DNA from: Desulfobacca_B sp046538075
GTDB taxonomy: Bacteria; Desulfobacterota; Desulfobaccia; Desulfobaccales; Desulfobaccaceae
Reading direction: 5' to 3'
NCBI GenBank assembly: GCA_046538075.1
Contig: JBKHJN010000012.1
Coordinates: 1-64,000 of the forward strand
DNA: 64,000 nucleotides
The notes beneath the pieces are model-generated. The model was not told the DNA's origin. It ran no database searches and was given only the letters and a program-made list of their open reading frames with translations. A program made the translations under genes and the position numbers. Each line of letters begins with the position of its first letter. The first letter of the stretch is position 1. Below, one piece after another: positions 15,796-23,914 of the stretch.

Positions 15796-16425
15796 TCACG
15801 CCCCGCTCCCAACCCCCCTTGAGGGCAAAGGGTAATCCCGCAGAATCTGAAACAACTGATCTTCGCAGCCGCCGAAGAAATGGTCAGTGCCAGGAACCAC
15901 CTTCACCTCCGGGGGGTTGGGGTGGCCGGACAGGAGCGTCTGCAAATCTGCCACGGGGCAGAGCTCGTCCCGATCACCTGCCACAATCAGCGCCAGGCGC
16001 GGCACCTGGGGCAGGATGGCCAGATCCATGAAGGCAAGGGGTGGCGAAATCAGCAAGGCGCCGTCCGCCTCCAGCCCTTGAGCCAGGGCCTGAGCTGCCA
16101 CATAAGCCCCAAAAGAATATCCCACCAAGTAACCGGGCCTTAGGTTCCGGGCAATCAGCCACCCCAGGGCGGCAGCCAGATCGGCGATTTCTCCTGAGCC
16201 GCCGCCATAGGTGCCGGAACTGCGGCCCACCCCCCGGAAATTGAACCGCAAGGTGGCCCAACCCCGGGCCTGGAAAGCCTGCCGAGCGGTCCAGACCACA
16301 TTATTGTCCATGCTGCCCCCAAATAACGGATGAGGATGGGCAATGACGACGCCGCCCTCCTTCCCGGGGCTCCAACGTCCCTCTAAGGTGGCCTCCGGCC
16401 CCGGGATCATGACTTTTTCTTCCAT
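15796..16425 (-). CDS. alpha/beta hydrolase (dienelactone hydrolase-like)
   Basis: 209 residues. The order of motifs is that of a compact alpha/beta hydrolase: IAHPHPLFGGSMDNNVV (oxyanion region), LRFNFRGVGRSSG, the nucleophile elbow LVGYSFGAYVA (Ser), the acid in AGDRDELCP and the His in GTDHFFGG. The full catalytic triad is therefore present. This branch is annotated as a putative esterase, and the substrate is unknown. It is divergent from the sensor kinase across a region rich in ATAGC inverted repeats. Confidence 0.85.
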   Translation of the reverse strand: MEEKVMIPGPEATLEGRWSPGKEGGVVIAHPHPLFGGSMDNNVVWTARQAFQARGWATLRFNFRGVGRSSGTYGGGSGEIADLAAALGWLIARNLRPGYLVGYSFGAYVAAQALAQGLEADGALLISPPLAFMDLAILPQVPRLALIVAGDRDELCPVADLQTLLSGHPNPPEVKVVPGTDHFFGGCEDQLFQILRDYPLPSRGVGSGA

Positions 16426-16438
16426 ATTGGTCTCTGAT

Positions 16439-16497
16439 TATGCTATCTTTTATTAAACCTGGATAATTATAGCATAGCCCGGTTTAGTCCGGCTATG
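16439..16497. promoter_or_regulatory. paired inverted repeats between divergent genes
   Basis: TATGCTAT (16439-16446) and ATAGCATA (16469-16476) form perfect 8-bp arms 30 bp centre to centre. Next to them CATAGCC (16473-16479) pairs with GGCTATG (16491-16497). A TATAAT-like -10 for the leftward gene lies inside. The layout suggests an operator serving both the hydrolase and the sensor kinase. Confidence 0.4.
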
Positions 16498-16545
16498 AGC
16501 AAGATTTGAGTGTTACATTAGCGCCCCAGGGGCAGCGGTATCTAA

Positions 16546-18351
16546 ATGGCCTTAAAAAATAAGGTTGGCTTTAAACTGATCGGCGTCAATTTATTATCCC
16601 TGCTGCTCGCCCTGATAGGGCTTTTGTTGATCATGCGTTTTTTAGCCACCCGACAGATACTGGAGTGGCACCAGCAGCGGGTGGGCCTAGTCGCCCGGCT
16701 GGTATTAGCCGAATACCAGGAGAAGAATCAAAAGGTGGTCCAGGCCGCAGATTTATTGGCCAATACCCCAAGTTATGCGGATCTGTTGTTCCTCGATGAT
16801 TTTGAGTCCCTCAGGTATTTGGCCACCCCCCAGATGAAAGAGGCCGGTTTGCATATCCTGACCATTACTGACCGCCGAGGCGTAATTGTGGTTCGAGCCC
16901 ATGCTCCCGGGGCCATCGGGGTGGATATTTCCGGCAATCCCCTGGTGCGGTCTGCCTTAAAAGGTAAACGGGCCAGCCGCATCACCCAGTGGCAAGACAG
17001 CATTGCGCTTAGCGCCGCGGCCCCCATCTTTTATGGCAAGGAAGTGATGGGGGTAGTGCTCACCGGCCTGTTGATCGACCGCGGCTTTGTCGAATCCATT
17101 TCTCGCGGTCCGGGAGCGGAAGCGGCAATTTTTTACGCAAACCGGGTGATAGTCAATTCCTTTAAGGACGTTCCCGAGGCTGCTCTCCAAGAACTTAAAT
17201 TGGGAAAAGATCGAGCCGCTACGGCCGCACAAGCTTCGGCCCGGGTGCAAAGCATTGTTCTGGGGGACCGGACCTATACTATCACCTATTTACCCCTGGA
17301 ACAGGAAGAGAAACCCTGGGAAGATTTGATCGTGGTGGGGATCAGCCATAAAGAAGTGGCAAATGCCCGGGATGCACTTAACCTGGTAATTTTCGGGGTG
17401 GGGGGTGGCAGCGCCCTTTTGGGCATTTTTTTGAGCTTCCTGCTATCCCTGGGCATGCGGCGCCAGATTGCTCATCTGGCCGAAGGCACCCGCAAGGCGG
17501 CCCGCGAGGAATTGGCCGGCGATATTCCGGTTACCAGCCGCGATGAGCTGGGAGACCTGGCCAAGTCTTTTAACAACATGACCCGGTCCTTGCGGGAGAA
17601 AACCCAGCTTCTCCAAGAGGAGCGTGACCGCATTGCTGCCAATGCCGATTTTCTCTCCATGATTGTGCATGACATCAAGGCCCCGCTGACCGGGGTCCGT
17701 CTGACCATCGAGGCCTTGCAGGATGAAACTCTACCCCCGGAAGTGAAGCGCAAATTGCAGGGCATTCTGAAGAGCAGCGAGGGTTTGCTCCTGCATGTGC
17801 ACAACGTCTTGGATGTTTCTCGTTTTGAGTCGGGCCATTTAGATCTGCAGCCGGAGAGTTTGGTGCCGGGGATGATCATCAACCGGATAGTGCAGCATTA
17901 CGCCGGAATAGCCCAACACCAGGGGGTTAATCTGCAGGCGGAATTGCCCTCCGGACTGCCCCCGATCTGGGCCGATGAACATTACCTGGAGCGGGTCTTG
18001 TTTAATCTGATCGCCAACGCCCTGGAGGCGACACCCGCCGGCGGCCAGATCCGGGTGCTGGCCCAGTCCCAGACCCTGGATGGCGCCCTGCCCGCAGTAG
18101 AAATCATTGTGGGTGATACCGGAGCCGGAATGGTCCCGGAGACCCTGGAAACCCTGTTTCAAAAATACCCGGACCGGGCAAATCATGACGCTCGCTACCG
18201 GGCGGCTGGCTCTGGATTGGGTCTATACATCTGTAAAACCATTGTAGAGGCGCATCAGGGGAAAATCTGGGCGGAGAGCGCCCCCGGACAGGGCACTCGC
18301 ATCCATGTCTGCCTGCCCACCGGGGAGGGCAATGCCGGGGCCGGGAGTTAA
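16546..18351 (+). CDS. membrane sensor histidine kinase (Cache-like sensor, HAMP, HisKA, HATPase)
   Basis: 601 residues. TM1 is about residues 10-34, followed by a periplasmic sensor of about 240 residues with a Cache-like ITDRRGVIVVRAHAP stretch, and TM2 is about 280-306. A HAMP linker (SRDELGDLAKSFNNMTRSL) leads into HisKA with the phospho-acceptor His375 in SMIVHDIKAPLTGVRL. The ATP-binding domain has N (NLIANALEAT), G1 (VGDTGAGM) and G2 (GSGLGLYICKTI) boxes. It should autophosphorylate and signal to the single-domain regulator at 18511. The ligand is not evident. Confidence 0.93.
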   Translation: MALKNKVGFKLIGVNLLSLLLALIGLLLIMRFLATRQILEWHQQRVGLVARLVLAEYQEKNQKVVQAADLLANTPSYADLLFLDDFESLRYLATPQMKEAGLHILTITDRRGVIVVRAHAPGAIGVDISGNPLVRSALKGKRASRITQWQDSIALSAAAPIFYGKEVMGVVLTGLLIDRGFVESISRGPGAEAAIFYANRVIVNSFKDVPEAALQELKLGKDRAATAAQASARVQSIVLGDRTYTITYLPLEQEEKPWEDLIVVGISHKEVANARDALNLVIFGVGGGSALLGIFLSFLLSLGMRRQIAHLAEGTRKAAREELAGDIPVTSRDELGDLAKSFNNMTRSLREKTQLLQEERDRIAANADFLSMIVHDIKAPLTGVRLTIEALQDETLPPEVKRKLQGILKSSEGLLLHVHNVLDVSRFESGHLDLQPESLVPGMIINRIVQHYAGIAQHQGVNLQAELPSGLPPIWADEHYLERVLFNLIANALEATPAGGQIRVLAQSQTLDGALPAVEIIVGDTGAGMVPETLETLFQKYPDRANHDARYRAAGSGLGLYICKTIVEAHQGKIWAESAPGQGTRIHVCLPTGEGNAGAGS

Positions 18352-18356
18352 GGATT

Positions 18357-18445
18357 AATTTTCTTAAGCTTGAGAAAGACTTGGCCGGACCGAAACCCCT
18401 GGCCATTGGCCCTTTGGCATTTCCGGGGGTTTAGTTAAGAAAATT
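18357..18445. other. long nested inverted repeat between kinase and regulator genes
   Basis: The outer arms AATTTTCTTAA (18357-18367) and TTAAGAAAATT (18435-18445) are perfect 11-bp complements. An inner pair AAACCCCTGG/CCGGGGGTTT (18393-18402 and 18423-18432) is also complementary with one G-T wobble. The whole 89-bp stretch can fold as a stacked structure and probably separates expression of the two genes (terminator or processing site). Confidence 0.55.
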
Positions 18446-18510
18446 TCTTTAATCTATAACATATTGATCATCATGACTATTTCTGGTATTGTTAATGCCG
18501 GGGGATATCT

Positions 18511-18882
18511 GTGAGCACCAAGATTTTAGTAGTAGATGATGACCAACGGACCCGGGAAGCATTAACGGCGATCCTGCTGCGAGCAGGGTATGAGGTCACA
18601 CCTCTGGCCTCTGGAGACCGGCTGGAGGAAAATTTGCGCACCGAGCAATATACCGCAGCCGTAATCGACTACCATCTGCCGGCCCGCAACGGCTTGGAAC
18701 TGGCCAATTCCCTCAAAGAAATTCTGCCCAGCTGTCAGGTTATCTTGATCTCTTCGGAAACCCGCCCCTTGAAGGCGGCCCAAGCCGTCCCGGCGGTGGT
18801 GAGCCGGTTTCTCCCCAAACCATTTTCCAAACACACCCTGTTGCGGGTGATTTCCGAGCTATGCCCCCTTGAGCCGGATTGA
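18511..18882 (+). CDS. single-domain response regulator (receiver)
   Basis: 123 residues, a receiver domain only, with no output domain. ILVVDDDQRTRE holds the acidic pocket, VIDYHLPARNG the phospho-acceptor Asp53, and RFLPKPFSKHTLL the conserved Lys. It starts with GTG. As a CheY/Spo0F-like protein it must act by protein contact, perhaps in a relay from the kinase 160 bp upstream. Confidence 0.9.
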   Translation: MSTKILVVDDDQRTREALTAILLRAGYEVTPLASGDRLEENLRTEQYTAAVIDYHLPARNGLELANSLKEILPSCQVILISSETRPLKAAQAVPAVVSRFLPKPFSKHTLLRVISELCPLEPD

Positions 18883-18995
18883 AACTGTTTAGAATTTTGG
18901 TTTATTTGTTAATATACTTATAATATCATTATCTTATGTCAAGCCCCTACAAAAATAAACATTTGACGGCAACTTAGGATTAGAACAATCTGCAT

Positions 18996-20411
18996 ATGGG
19001 TCCGAAGCAACCAGGATCAGCATTACCTTCTCAGGTACTGGCTTTTATCCAGGAACATCAAATGCTTCAGCCCGGCGACCGGGTCCTCCTGGGGGTATCG
19101 GGAGGGCCTGATTCTATGGCCCTGCTGCATCTTTTGAATCGCTTCAATCAGAGCTGGTGCTTATCGCTGGGCGTAGCCCATTTTGACCATGGTTTAAGAG
19201 GCCGGGAATCGCAGCGGGAGGCAGCCTGGGTGGCGGAGCAGGCCGCCAGGTTGGGGCTGCCTTGCTACCAGGAGCGGGGAGAGGTCCGCCAATATGCCCG
19301 GAGCCGCAAGCTTTCCCTGCAAGTCGCGGCCCGGCAGCTTCGTCTGGCCTTTTTTGAACGGCTGCGCCAGGACCTGGATTATCCCAAACTGGCCCTCGGC
19401 CATACTGCCGATGATCAGGTGGAACTATTCTTTCTGCGCCTGCTGCGGGGGGCGGGGCCGGAAGGTTTAAAAGGCATGTGGCCCTGCAGTCCCCGCGGCG
19501 TGGTGCGCCCCCTGTTGGGAATTGCTAAGGCCGAGATTCTGGCCTGGCTGGACCAGGAAATTTTGCCTTATTGCCAGGATTCCAGCAACTTAAGTCACAA
19601 GTACCGCCGCAACCAGCTCCGGCTGGATCTGCTGCCCAAGCTGCGGCAGCATTACAACCCCCGCATCCAAGACGCGGTGTGGCGGACCCAGGCGCTGCTC
19701 CAGGAACAGGAAGACTACCTGGCTCAGGAAACCGCCCGGCAACTGGCGGCGGTCAGTCGGGGAAATTCTGGCCAGGCGCTGCAACTGAATATCAAGCCTT
19801 TTCTGACCCTGCATCCTTACTTGCAAAAAAGGGTGCTGCGGTTGGCTTTGGGGCGGGCCAACCCCGACCTGACGGAGCTTAGCTGGCGCCATCTGCACGC
19901 CGCCCTGGCCCTGTGCCGGAGCCGGGCTTCCGGGGGGGAGATTTCCCTGCCCCGGGGCTGGCGCCTGGCCCGGGAAAAAGACCTTCTGGTCCTTCAGCGC
20001 CGCCCATTGTTGCCGCCCCCCTCCGGCGAATTTGCCCTGCCCTGCCAGGATCAGGGCAGTTTTTCCGGACTGGGCTGGACCTTGACCTGGACCACCTATC
20101 CGGCCCAGCCGGAGGCCGATCAGACCCTGGCTTCGCAGACGGTGTTGATGGATCGGAATAAGGTGCAATTTCCGCTGGTCTTACGGCCGGTGCGGCCCGG
20201 CGACCGTTTTCAACCATTGGGGATGACCGGCACCAAAAAGCTCCAGGATTTTCTAGTGGACGCCAAAATCCCCCGCCGCCAGCGCCCGTCAATTCCCCTG
20301 TTGCTGAGCCAGGACCAGATCATCTGGGTGGTCGGCCAGCGTCTGGCGGAGCCGGTCAAGGTAACCCCGCAAACCACCACCATCCTGCAAATCAGCGCGG
20401 CCCAGGACTAA
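18996..20411 (+). CDS. tilS: tRNA(Ile)-lysidine synthetase
   Basis: 471 residues. The PP-loop LLGVSGGPDSMALLHLL (SGGxDS) near residue 35 binds ATP. HFDHGLRGRESQREA and LALGHTADDQVELFFLRLLRG are typical of TilS, and a C-terminal TilS domain (RPVRPGDRFQPLGMTGTKKLQDFLVDAKIP, quoted in part) is present, so the protein is full length. It converts C34 of the CAU-anticodon tRNA-Ile to lysidine, allowing AUA decoding. No strong Shine-Dalgarno is visible before the ATG. Confidence 0.95.
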   Translation: MGPKQPGSALPSQVLAFIQEHQMLQPGDRVLLGVSGGPDSMALLHLLNRFNQSWCLSLGVAHFDHGLRGRESQREAAWVAEQAARLGLPCYQERGEVRQYARSRKLSLQVAARQLRLAFFERLRQDLDYPKLALGHTADDQVELFFLRLLRGAGPEGLKGMWPCSPRGVVRPLLGIAKAEILAWLDQEILPYCQDSSNLSHKYRRNQLRLDLLPKLRQHYNPRIQDAVWRTQALLQEQEDYLAQETARQLAAVSRGNSGQALQLNIKPFLTLHPYLQKRVLRLALGRANPDLTELSWRHLHAALALCRSRASGGEISLPRGWRLAREKDLLVLQRRPLLPPPSGEFALPCQDQGSFSGLGWTLTWTTYPAQPEADQTLASQTVLMDRNKVQFPLVLRPVRPGDRFQPLGMTGTKKLQDFLVDAKIPRRQRPSIPLLLSQDQIIWVVGQRLAEPVKVTPQTTTILQISAAQD

Positions 20412-20541
20412 CCACGCTGCCGCAACATGGGGGTTCATCATCTATATCGATCGCCCCCAGCGGGTTTGATGCTTGTGGCGGACGGCTCAGGGCTTTAAGA
20501 TTCGGTCAGTTGGCAAGAGGTGGAATGGCTCTGGTCCAAGA

Positions 20542-20570
20542 TTGACAAACCCCAATACCTGGCTTACATT
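20542..20570 (+). promoter_or_regulatory. sigma-70-type promoter for the 20603 gene cluster
   Basis: TTGACA (20542-20547), 17-bp spacer, TACATT (20565-20570), 33 bp before the ATG at 20603. It likely drives the zinc/HTH gene and reads on into the sigma-factor gene. Confidence 0.65.
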
Positions 20571-20602
20571 TTTAATAAAATTTATAAAAAGAGGAAGGAG
20601 AA

Positions 20603-20962
20603 ATGTTGAAGCGTTGTGACCGCTGTCAGGCTGAGGTGGAAAGTGAGGATTTGCGGGAGTTTGCCGGGCAGCAGCTTTGTGAGGATTGTTATATGGATGC
20701 CTTGAGCCCGACCCGGGCCTGCGATCCCTGGGCCGTGCATACCGCCAAAAGCACTCTGGCAACCCAAGGGCAGCAACTGACTCCCCGGCAACAACAACTC
20801 TATGACCTGGTGCAGGAGACTCAGGAGATCAGCCTGAGTGAGGCCGCCCACCGCTTGGGTCTGGAAGAAAATGAATTGCGCCGGGAATTTGCCACTCTGC
20901 GCCATATGGAACTGCTGCGCGCCCAACCGCGACCGCAGGGTATCGTTCTTACCCTGTTTTAA
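20603..20962 (+). CDS. two-CxxC zinc-ribbon plus helix-turn-helix protein
   Basis: 119 residues, no named family recognised. The N terminus KRCDRCQAEVESEDL and QQLCEDCYMDAL form a four-cysteine zinc site. After a linker, LTPRQQQLYDLVQETQE and ISLSEAAHRLGLEENELRREF look like a winged HTH. GGAAGGAG precedes the ATG. It lies 18 bp upstream of the ECF sigma gene and may be its regulator or co-regulator; that is inference from position only. Confidence 0.75.
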   Translation: MLKRCDRCQAEVESEDLREFAGQQLCEDCYMDALSPTRACDPWAVHTAKSTLATQGQQLTPRQQQLYDLVQETQEISLSEAAHRLGLEENELRREFATLRHMELLRAQPRPQGIVLTLF

Positions 20963-20980
20963 ATCAGCTTTTGGAAAATA

Positions 20981-21559
20981 TTGGGCGTCGTTGATCTTGA
21001 CTATAGCTTACTCCGCCAGACTGCCCGCGGCGATCAGCGGGCCTTTGCGGAGTTGATGCGGCGGCACCAGAACCGGGTTTATCGGCTGGCGCAGAGGCTT
21101 TTGCGGGACCCTCTGGAAGCCGAAGACGCGGCTCAGGAGGTCTTCCTCAAGGTCTATACCCATGCGGTTGATTTCCGACCCACTGGCACAGTGGCGGCCT
21201 GGGTCAATCGGATTACTGCCAATCATTGCCTGAATCGGTTGCGCTCCCTTGATGCTCAGAGACAAGTATCATGGGACACCCCGGTCCCCCGGTCTTCCGA
21301 TGCCGATTATCGGGAAACTTTTCCTTCTACCGACCCTAACCCTTTGCAAAATTTAGAAGAACAAGAGTTGGCCGAGCGGATCCAAGCGGCTCTTGACGCC
21401 TTGCCCGAAAACCAACGTCAGGCGGTGATCCTCAAGCGCTTCGGCGAGCTTTCCTATCAGGAAATTGCCGAGGTGCTGGGTCTTAGTACCGGGGCAGTGG
21501 ATGGCCTGATCAAACGGGCCCGCAATAATCTCAAAAAAGCCCTCCAGGATTATTTTTAA
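20981..21559 (+). CDS. ECF-type RNA polymerase sigma factor (RpoE-like)
   Basis: 192 residues with sigma-2 (RGDQRAFAELMRRHQNRVY and DPLEAEDAAQEVFLKVY) and sigma-4 (LPENQRQAVILKRFGELSY and IAEVLGLSTGAVDGLIKRA) domains and no sigma-1 or sigma-3, the ECF architecture. The start is TTG at 20981. The next genes encode a ZAS-type anti-sigma factor and a periplasmic ZraP/CnrR-like protein, so the set resembles metal- or envelope-stress sigma modules. Confidence 0.92.
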   Translation: MGVVDLDYSLLRQTARGDQRAFAELMRRHQNRVYRLAQRLLRDPLEAEDAAQEVFLKVYTHAVDFRPTGTVAAWVNRITANHCLNRLRSLDAQRQVSWDTPVPRSSDADYRETFPSTDPNPLQNLEEQELAERIQAALDALPENQRQAVILKRFGELSYQEIAEVLGLSTGAVDGLIKRARNNLKKALQDYF

Positions 21560-21600
21560 AAGGACATGGGGCGCTGGTTCCTTCAGTCTCTTTCTCAAAA

Positions 21601-21689
21601 ATAAAAAATTTATCCAGAGGCCGCCGGATTTCTTCCTGGCCGGTGTTTATAGAAGTAAAGGCCACGGAAAATTCCATGGGTGGTCCAGA
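21601..21689 (+). promoter_or_regulatory. conserved intergenic element, copy 2
   Basis: This is the partner of the element at 9661-9750: same order of blocks, identical 12-base GCCGCCGGATTT and identical 19-base core ending GAAGTAAA, with the same 12-base spacing between GGATTT and TGTTTA. The loop TTCC can pair with the downstream GGAA. It sits between the sigma-factor gene and the anti-sigma gene, in the same orientation as both. Interpretations are an ECF-dependent promoter with a conserved initially transcribed region, or a pseudoknotted cis-regulatory RNA. Confidence 0.65.
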
Positions 21690-21706
21690 TTGATTCGGGA
21701 AAAATT

Positions 21707-22141
21707 ATGTTAAATTGTCAAGATGTTCAAGAACTTCTATCCACTTATGTGGATGATGAACTGCCCTTAGCCCAAAAGGAATGGGTCCGGGCCCACCTGG
21801 CTGTTTGTCCTGCCTGTCAGGAGGAGTTAACCCGGCTGAAACAGGTGTGGGAGGCCTTGGCTGCTTTGCCGGATTCAGCTCCACCCCCGGATTTAGTCGA
21901 CCAGGTTGTGGCCCGCCTCCCGAAGCCGGAGGCCCCCTGGTGGCGTTCTCTGGCCCTGGCCGCTTCTTTGTTGGTAGGCATTATGCTGGGCGGCAGCCTG
22001 GGGGTTAATCTGCACCAGGTGCTAAGCCCCTCAGAAGACAGGCCCCAAGTGATGGCCTTGGAGGTGTTTGAAGACTTTCCGCCGGCCTCTTTAGGGACCC
22101 TGGTAGCCACCTACCGCCTCAATGGAGAAAACGAAGTATGA
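21707..22141 (+). CDS. zinc-finger anti-sigma factor, membrane-anchored
   Basis: 144 residues. The N terminus LNCQDVQELLSTYVDDELP and RAHLAVCPACQEEL forms the H-x3-C-x2-C anti-sigma zinc finger (ZAS), with the additional Cys at residue 4. One membrane helix (SLALAASLLVGIMLGGSLGV) follows, then a short periplasmic tail. It should hold the ECF factor inactive until a periplasmic signal. The ATG at 21707 is chosen because ZAS proteins begin close to the first Cys; a GTG at 21680 is in frame. It overlaps the next gene by 4 bp (ATGA). Confidence 0.88.
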   Translation: MLNCQDVQELLSTYVDDELPLAQKEWVRAHLAVCPACQEELTRLKQVWEALAALPDSAPPPDLVDQVVARLPKPEAPWWRSLALAASLLVGIMLGGSLGVNLHQVLSPSEDRPQVMALEVFEDFPPASLGTLVATYRLNGENEV

Positions 22142-22749
22142 ACCGCAATTGGCTGGTCTACCTGGTAATTTTTTCTCTGGCCCTTAACCTGGGCACTATT
22201 GGAGTGGTGGCTTATCTGCACTACCAGAACAAGGCAGCGGCGGACCTGCCGTTAAAGCCGCCGCCGCCGGGTCTGAGGGGACTGTTCCGGGAATTGAATC
22301 TGGATCAAGACCAGAAGCAAACCCTGCGGCGCCTGTTCCCCGAGCATCGGCAAGCGGTGGCGAAACTCAGGCAAGAAATTGCCCAAAAACGGCTGGAGTT
22401 ATTTGAGCTCCTGAAGCCGGCGGAGCCGTCAGCCGAAGCCATTGCGGCCAAGATTAAGGAAATCAATGCGATTCAGGGAAACCTGGAGAATGAGCAGGCC
22501 CGCTTTCTGCTGGAAGTGAAGAAAACTTTGCGGCCGGAACAGCGAGAACAGCTGCTGGCGCTGATCGGCCAGCGCCTGCTCCCTCGACTGGGGCGGATGG
22601 GCCTCAGGTGTCCAGACGGCAGGCCCTGCCCTTCTATGGATCGAGGTCAGAGCCACCGAAAGGGGCCCAACCGGAAAATGTCCCCTGGACCGCCCCCTGG
22701 CCAGGGCCCTCCGATTGACACCCCCCTCGAGTCCGGAGGGCCGGGATAA
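22138..22749 (+). CDS. periplasmic ZraP/CnrR-like metal-resistance (Spy-fold) protein
   Basis: 203 residues: an N-terminal membrane anchor (WLVYLVIFSLALNLGTIGVV), then a helical domain with NLDQDQKQTLRRLFPEHRQAV, LRQEIAQKRLELFELLK and LEVKKTLRPEQREQLLALIG, the pattern of the heavy-metal-resistance/Spy family. The tail is Pro/Gly-rich and contains CPDGRPCPSMD. CnrX-type proteins sense metal and act with an anti-sigma factor, which matches its ATGA overlap with the anti-sigma gene. The ligand is unknown. Confidence 0.82.
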   Translation: MNRNWLVYLVIFSLALNLGTIGVVAYLHYQNKAAADLPLKPPPPGLRGLFRELNLDQDQKQTLRRLFPEHRQAVAKLRQEIAQKRLELFELLKPAEPSAEAIAAKIKEINAIQGNLENEQARFLLEVKKTLRPEQREQLLALIGQRLLPRLGRMGLRCPDGRPCPSMDRGQSHRKGPNRKMSPGPPPGQGPPIDTPLESGGPG

Positions 22750-22821
22750 TAAGATTAACTGGTTTAATGATCAATACGAGCACATGATGCCGTAACTTCA
22801 ACCCAAGGAGGTCTGCATTAA

Positions 22822-23121
22822 ATGAGAAAGCTAACATGGTTGGCAGGTATTTCTGCCCTTCTGATAGCTGGCAGCCTTTGCTTCAGCGATATGGCCCTGG
22901 CTCAGGGCCGGGGACAGCGGGGCGGCCAGGGCGGCTGCCCTTATTGGCAGTCCGGCCAGAGCCAAGGTAAAAGCCCTGGATATCGTAAGCAAACCCAACA
23001 AAGCCCAGGCTACGGGTCTGGAAAAGGTATCCAGCAACGCCGCCGGGATGGCAGTTGTAATCAGGGGCTTGGCACCGCCTCGACCCCGGTTACTCCAGCC
23101 ACCCCGCAGGCCCAACCATAA
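22822..23121 (+). CDS. small secreted Gly/Gln-rich protein
   Basis: 99 residues with a clear signal peptide (LAGISALLIAGSLCFSDMALA, cleaved after ALA) and a low-complexity mature part rich in Gly, Gln, Arg and Ser with two cysteines (GGCPYW and DGSCNQ). No family is recognised. AAGGAGG precedes the ATG. Position next to the sigma/ZraP set suggests that it belongs to the same periplasmic response. Confidence 0.75.
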   Translation: MRKLTWLAGISALLIAGSLCFSDMALAQGRGQRGGQGGCPYWQSGQSQGKSPGYRKQTQQSPGYGSGKGIQQRRRDGSCNQGLGTASTPVTPATPQAQP

Positions 23122-23131
23122 ACCCTGAACC

Positions 23132-23157
23132 CGGGGAGCGCCATCAAGCGCTCCCCG
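23132..23157 (+). terminator. hairpin after the secreted-protein gene
   Basis: Perfect 10-bp stem CGGGGAGCGC/GCGCTCCCCG with loop CATCAA, 10 bp after the stop codon. No T-run follows. Confidence 0.6.
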
Positions 23158-23269
23158 AAACAGCCCTAACATGGCTTTGCCATGGTGGTTGGTTGTTAAC
23201 TTATAAACTCAATCAGATCGGTTCATAAGAAGTTTTGGCAGCTGAAAAATACCCAAACAGGAGGAAGTA

Positions 23270-23761
23270 ATGCAATCGAAAAAGTTAACTGGATTAATGA
23301 TTCTGGCTCTGACCCTGGCCCTGGCCTGCCCGGTGCTGGCGCAACCGCGCCAGGGCGGCCCGGGTGCTGGTCCGGGACCTATGGGGCCGCGCTTATATGA
23401 TGCCAAGACCGTAACCACGGTGCAGGGCACGGTAGAAAGCCTGGAAACTGTTCCGACCATGGGACGGCGGGGCCGCAAAGGCATGGAGTGGCAGCAACTG
23501 GTCCTCAAGACCGATAAGGAAAGTCTAACTGTCCATTTGGGTCCGGCCGGTTATGCCAGCGAGCAAGGCATTGAGCCCAAGGTGGGGGATGCCATTGAAG
23601 TGACTGGCTCCAAGGTTACCCGGGGGCAGCAGACCATCCTGTTGGCTTCCGAGGTAAAAGCCAAGGATAAGATCCTGAAGCTTAGGGATGAACAGGGCTA
23701 CCCACTGTGGCGCGGCTGGCGTTGCGGTCCCTGGCAAGGCAAGCAACAAGGCAAGCAATAA
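23270..23761 (+). CDS. secreted OB-fold-like protein
   Basis: 163 residues: a signal peptide (LTGLMILALTLALACPVLA), then a Pro/Gly linker and a small beta-rich domain with VTTVQGTVESLETVP, WQQLVLKTDKESLTVHLGPAG, VGDAIEVTGSKV and ILLASEVKAKD. This pattern resembles periplasmic OB-fold proteins that follow metal-binding or stress genes. The precise family is not recognised. AGGAGG lies 6 nt before the ATG. Confidence 0.78.
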   Translation: MQSKKLTGLMILALTLALACPVLAQPRQGGPGAGPGPMGPRLYDAKTVTTVQGTVESLETVPTMGRRGRKGMEWQQLVLKTDKESLTVHLGPAGYASEQGIEPKVGDAIEVTGSKVTRGQQTILLASEVKAKDKILKLRDEQGYPLWRGWRCGPWQGKQQGKQ

Positions 23762-23768
23762 ACCCCCA

Positions 23769-23799
23769 TTTCCCGAGAGGCGGACTGCCTCTCGGGAAA
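23769..23799 (+). terminator. hairpin terminator of the OB-fold gene
   Basis: TTTCCCGAGAGGC/GCCTCTCGGGAAA, a 13-bp perfect stem with loop GGACT, 7 bp after the stop codon. It is A-rich rather than T-rich on its 3' side, so termination efficiency is uncertain. Confidence 0.65.
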
Positions 23800-23839
23800 A
23801 TCCTTGCCAAAAAAAAATGTCCATGTTAAAAATGACCCA

Positions 23840-23914
23840 GGGCGGTTAACTCAGGGGTAGAGTGCCATCTTCACACGGTGGAAGTCGTAGGTTCAAATCC
23901 TACACCGCCCACCA
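23840..23914 (+). tRNA. tRNA-Val (anticodon CAC)
   Basis: 75 nt including the encoded CCA. Acceptor stem GGGCGGT/ACCGCCC, D stem ACTC/GAGT, anticodon stem CCATC/GGTGG with loop TTCACAC (anticodon CAC, 23872-23874), T arm GTAGG-TTCAAAT-CCTAC and discriminator A all pair as expected. Confidence 0.96.
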
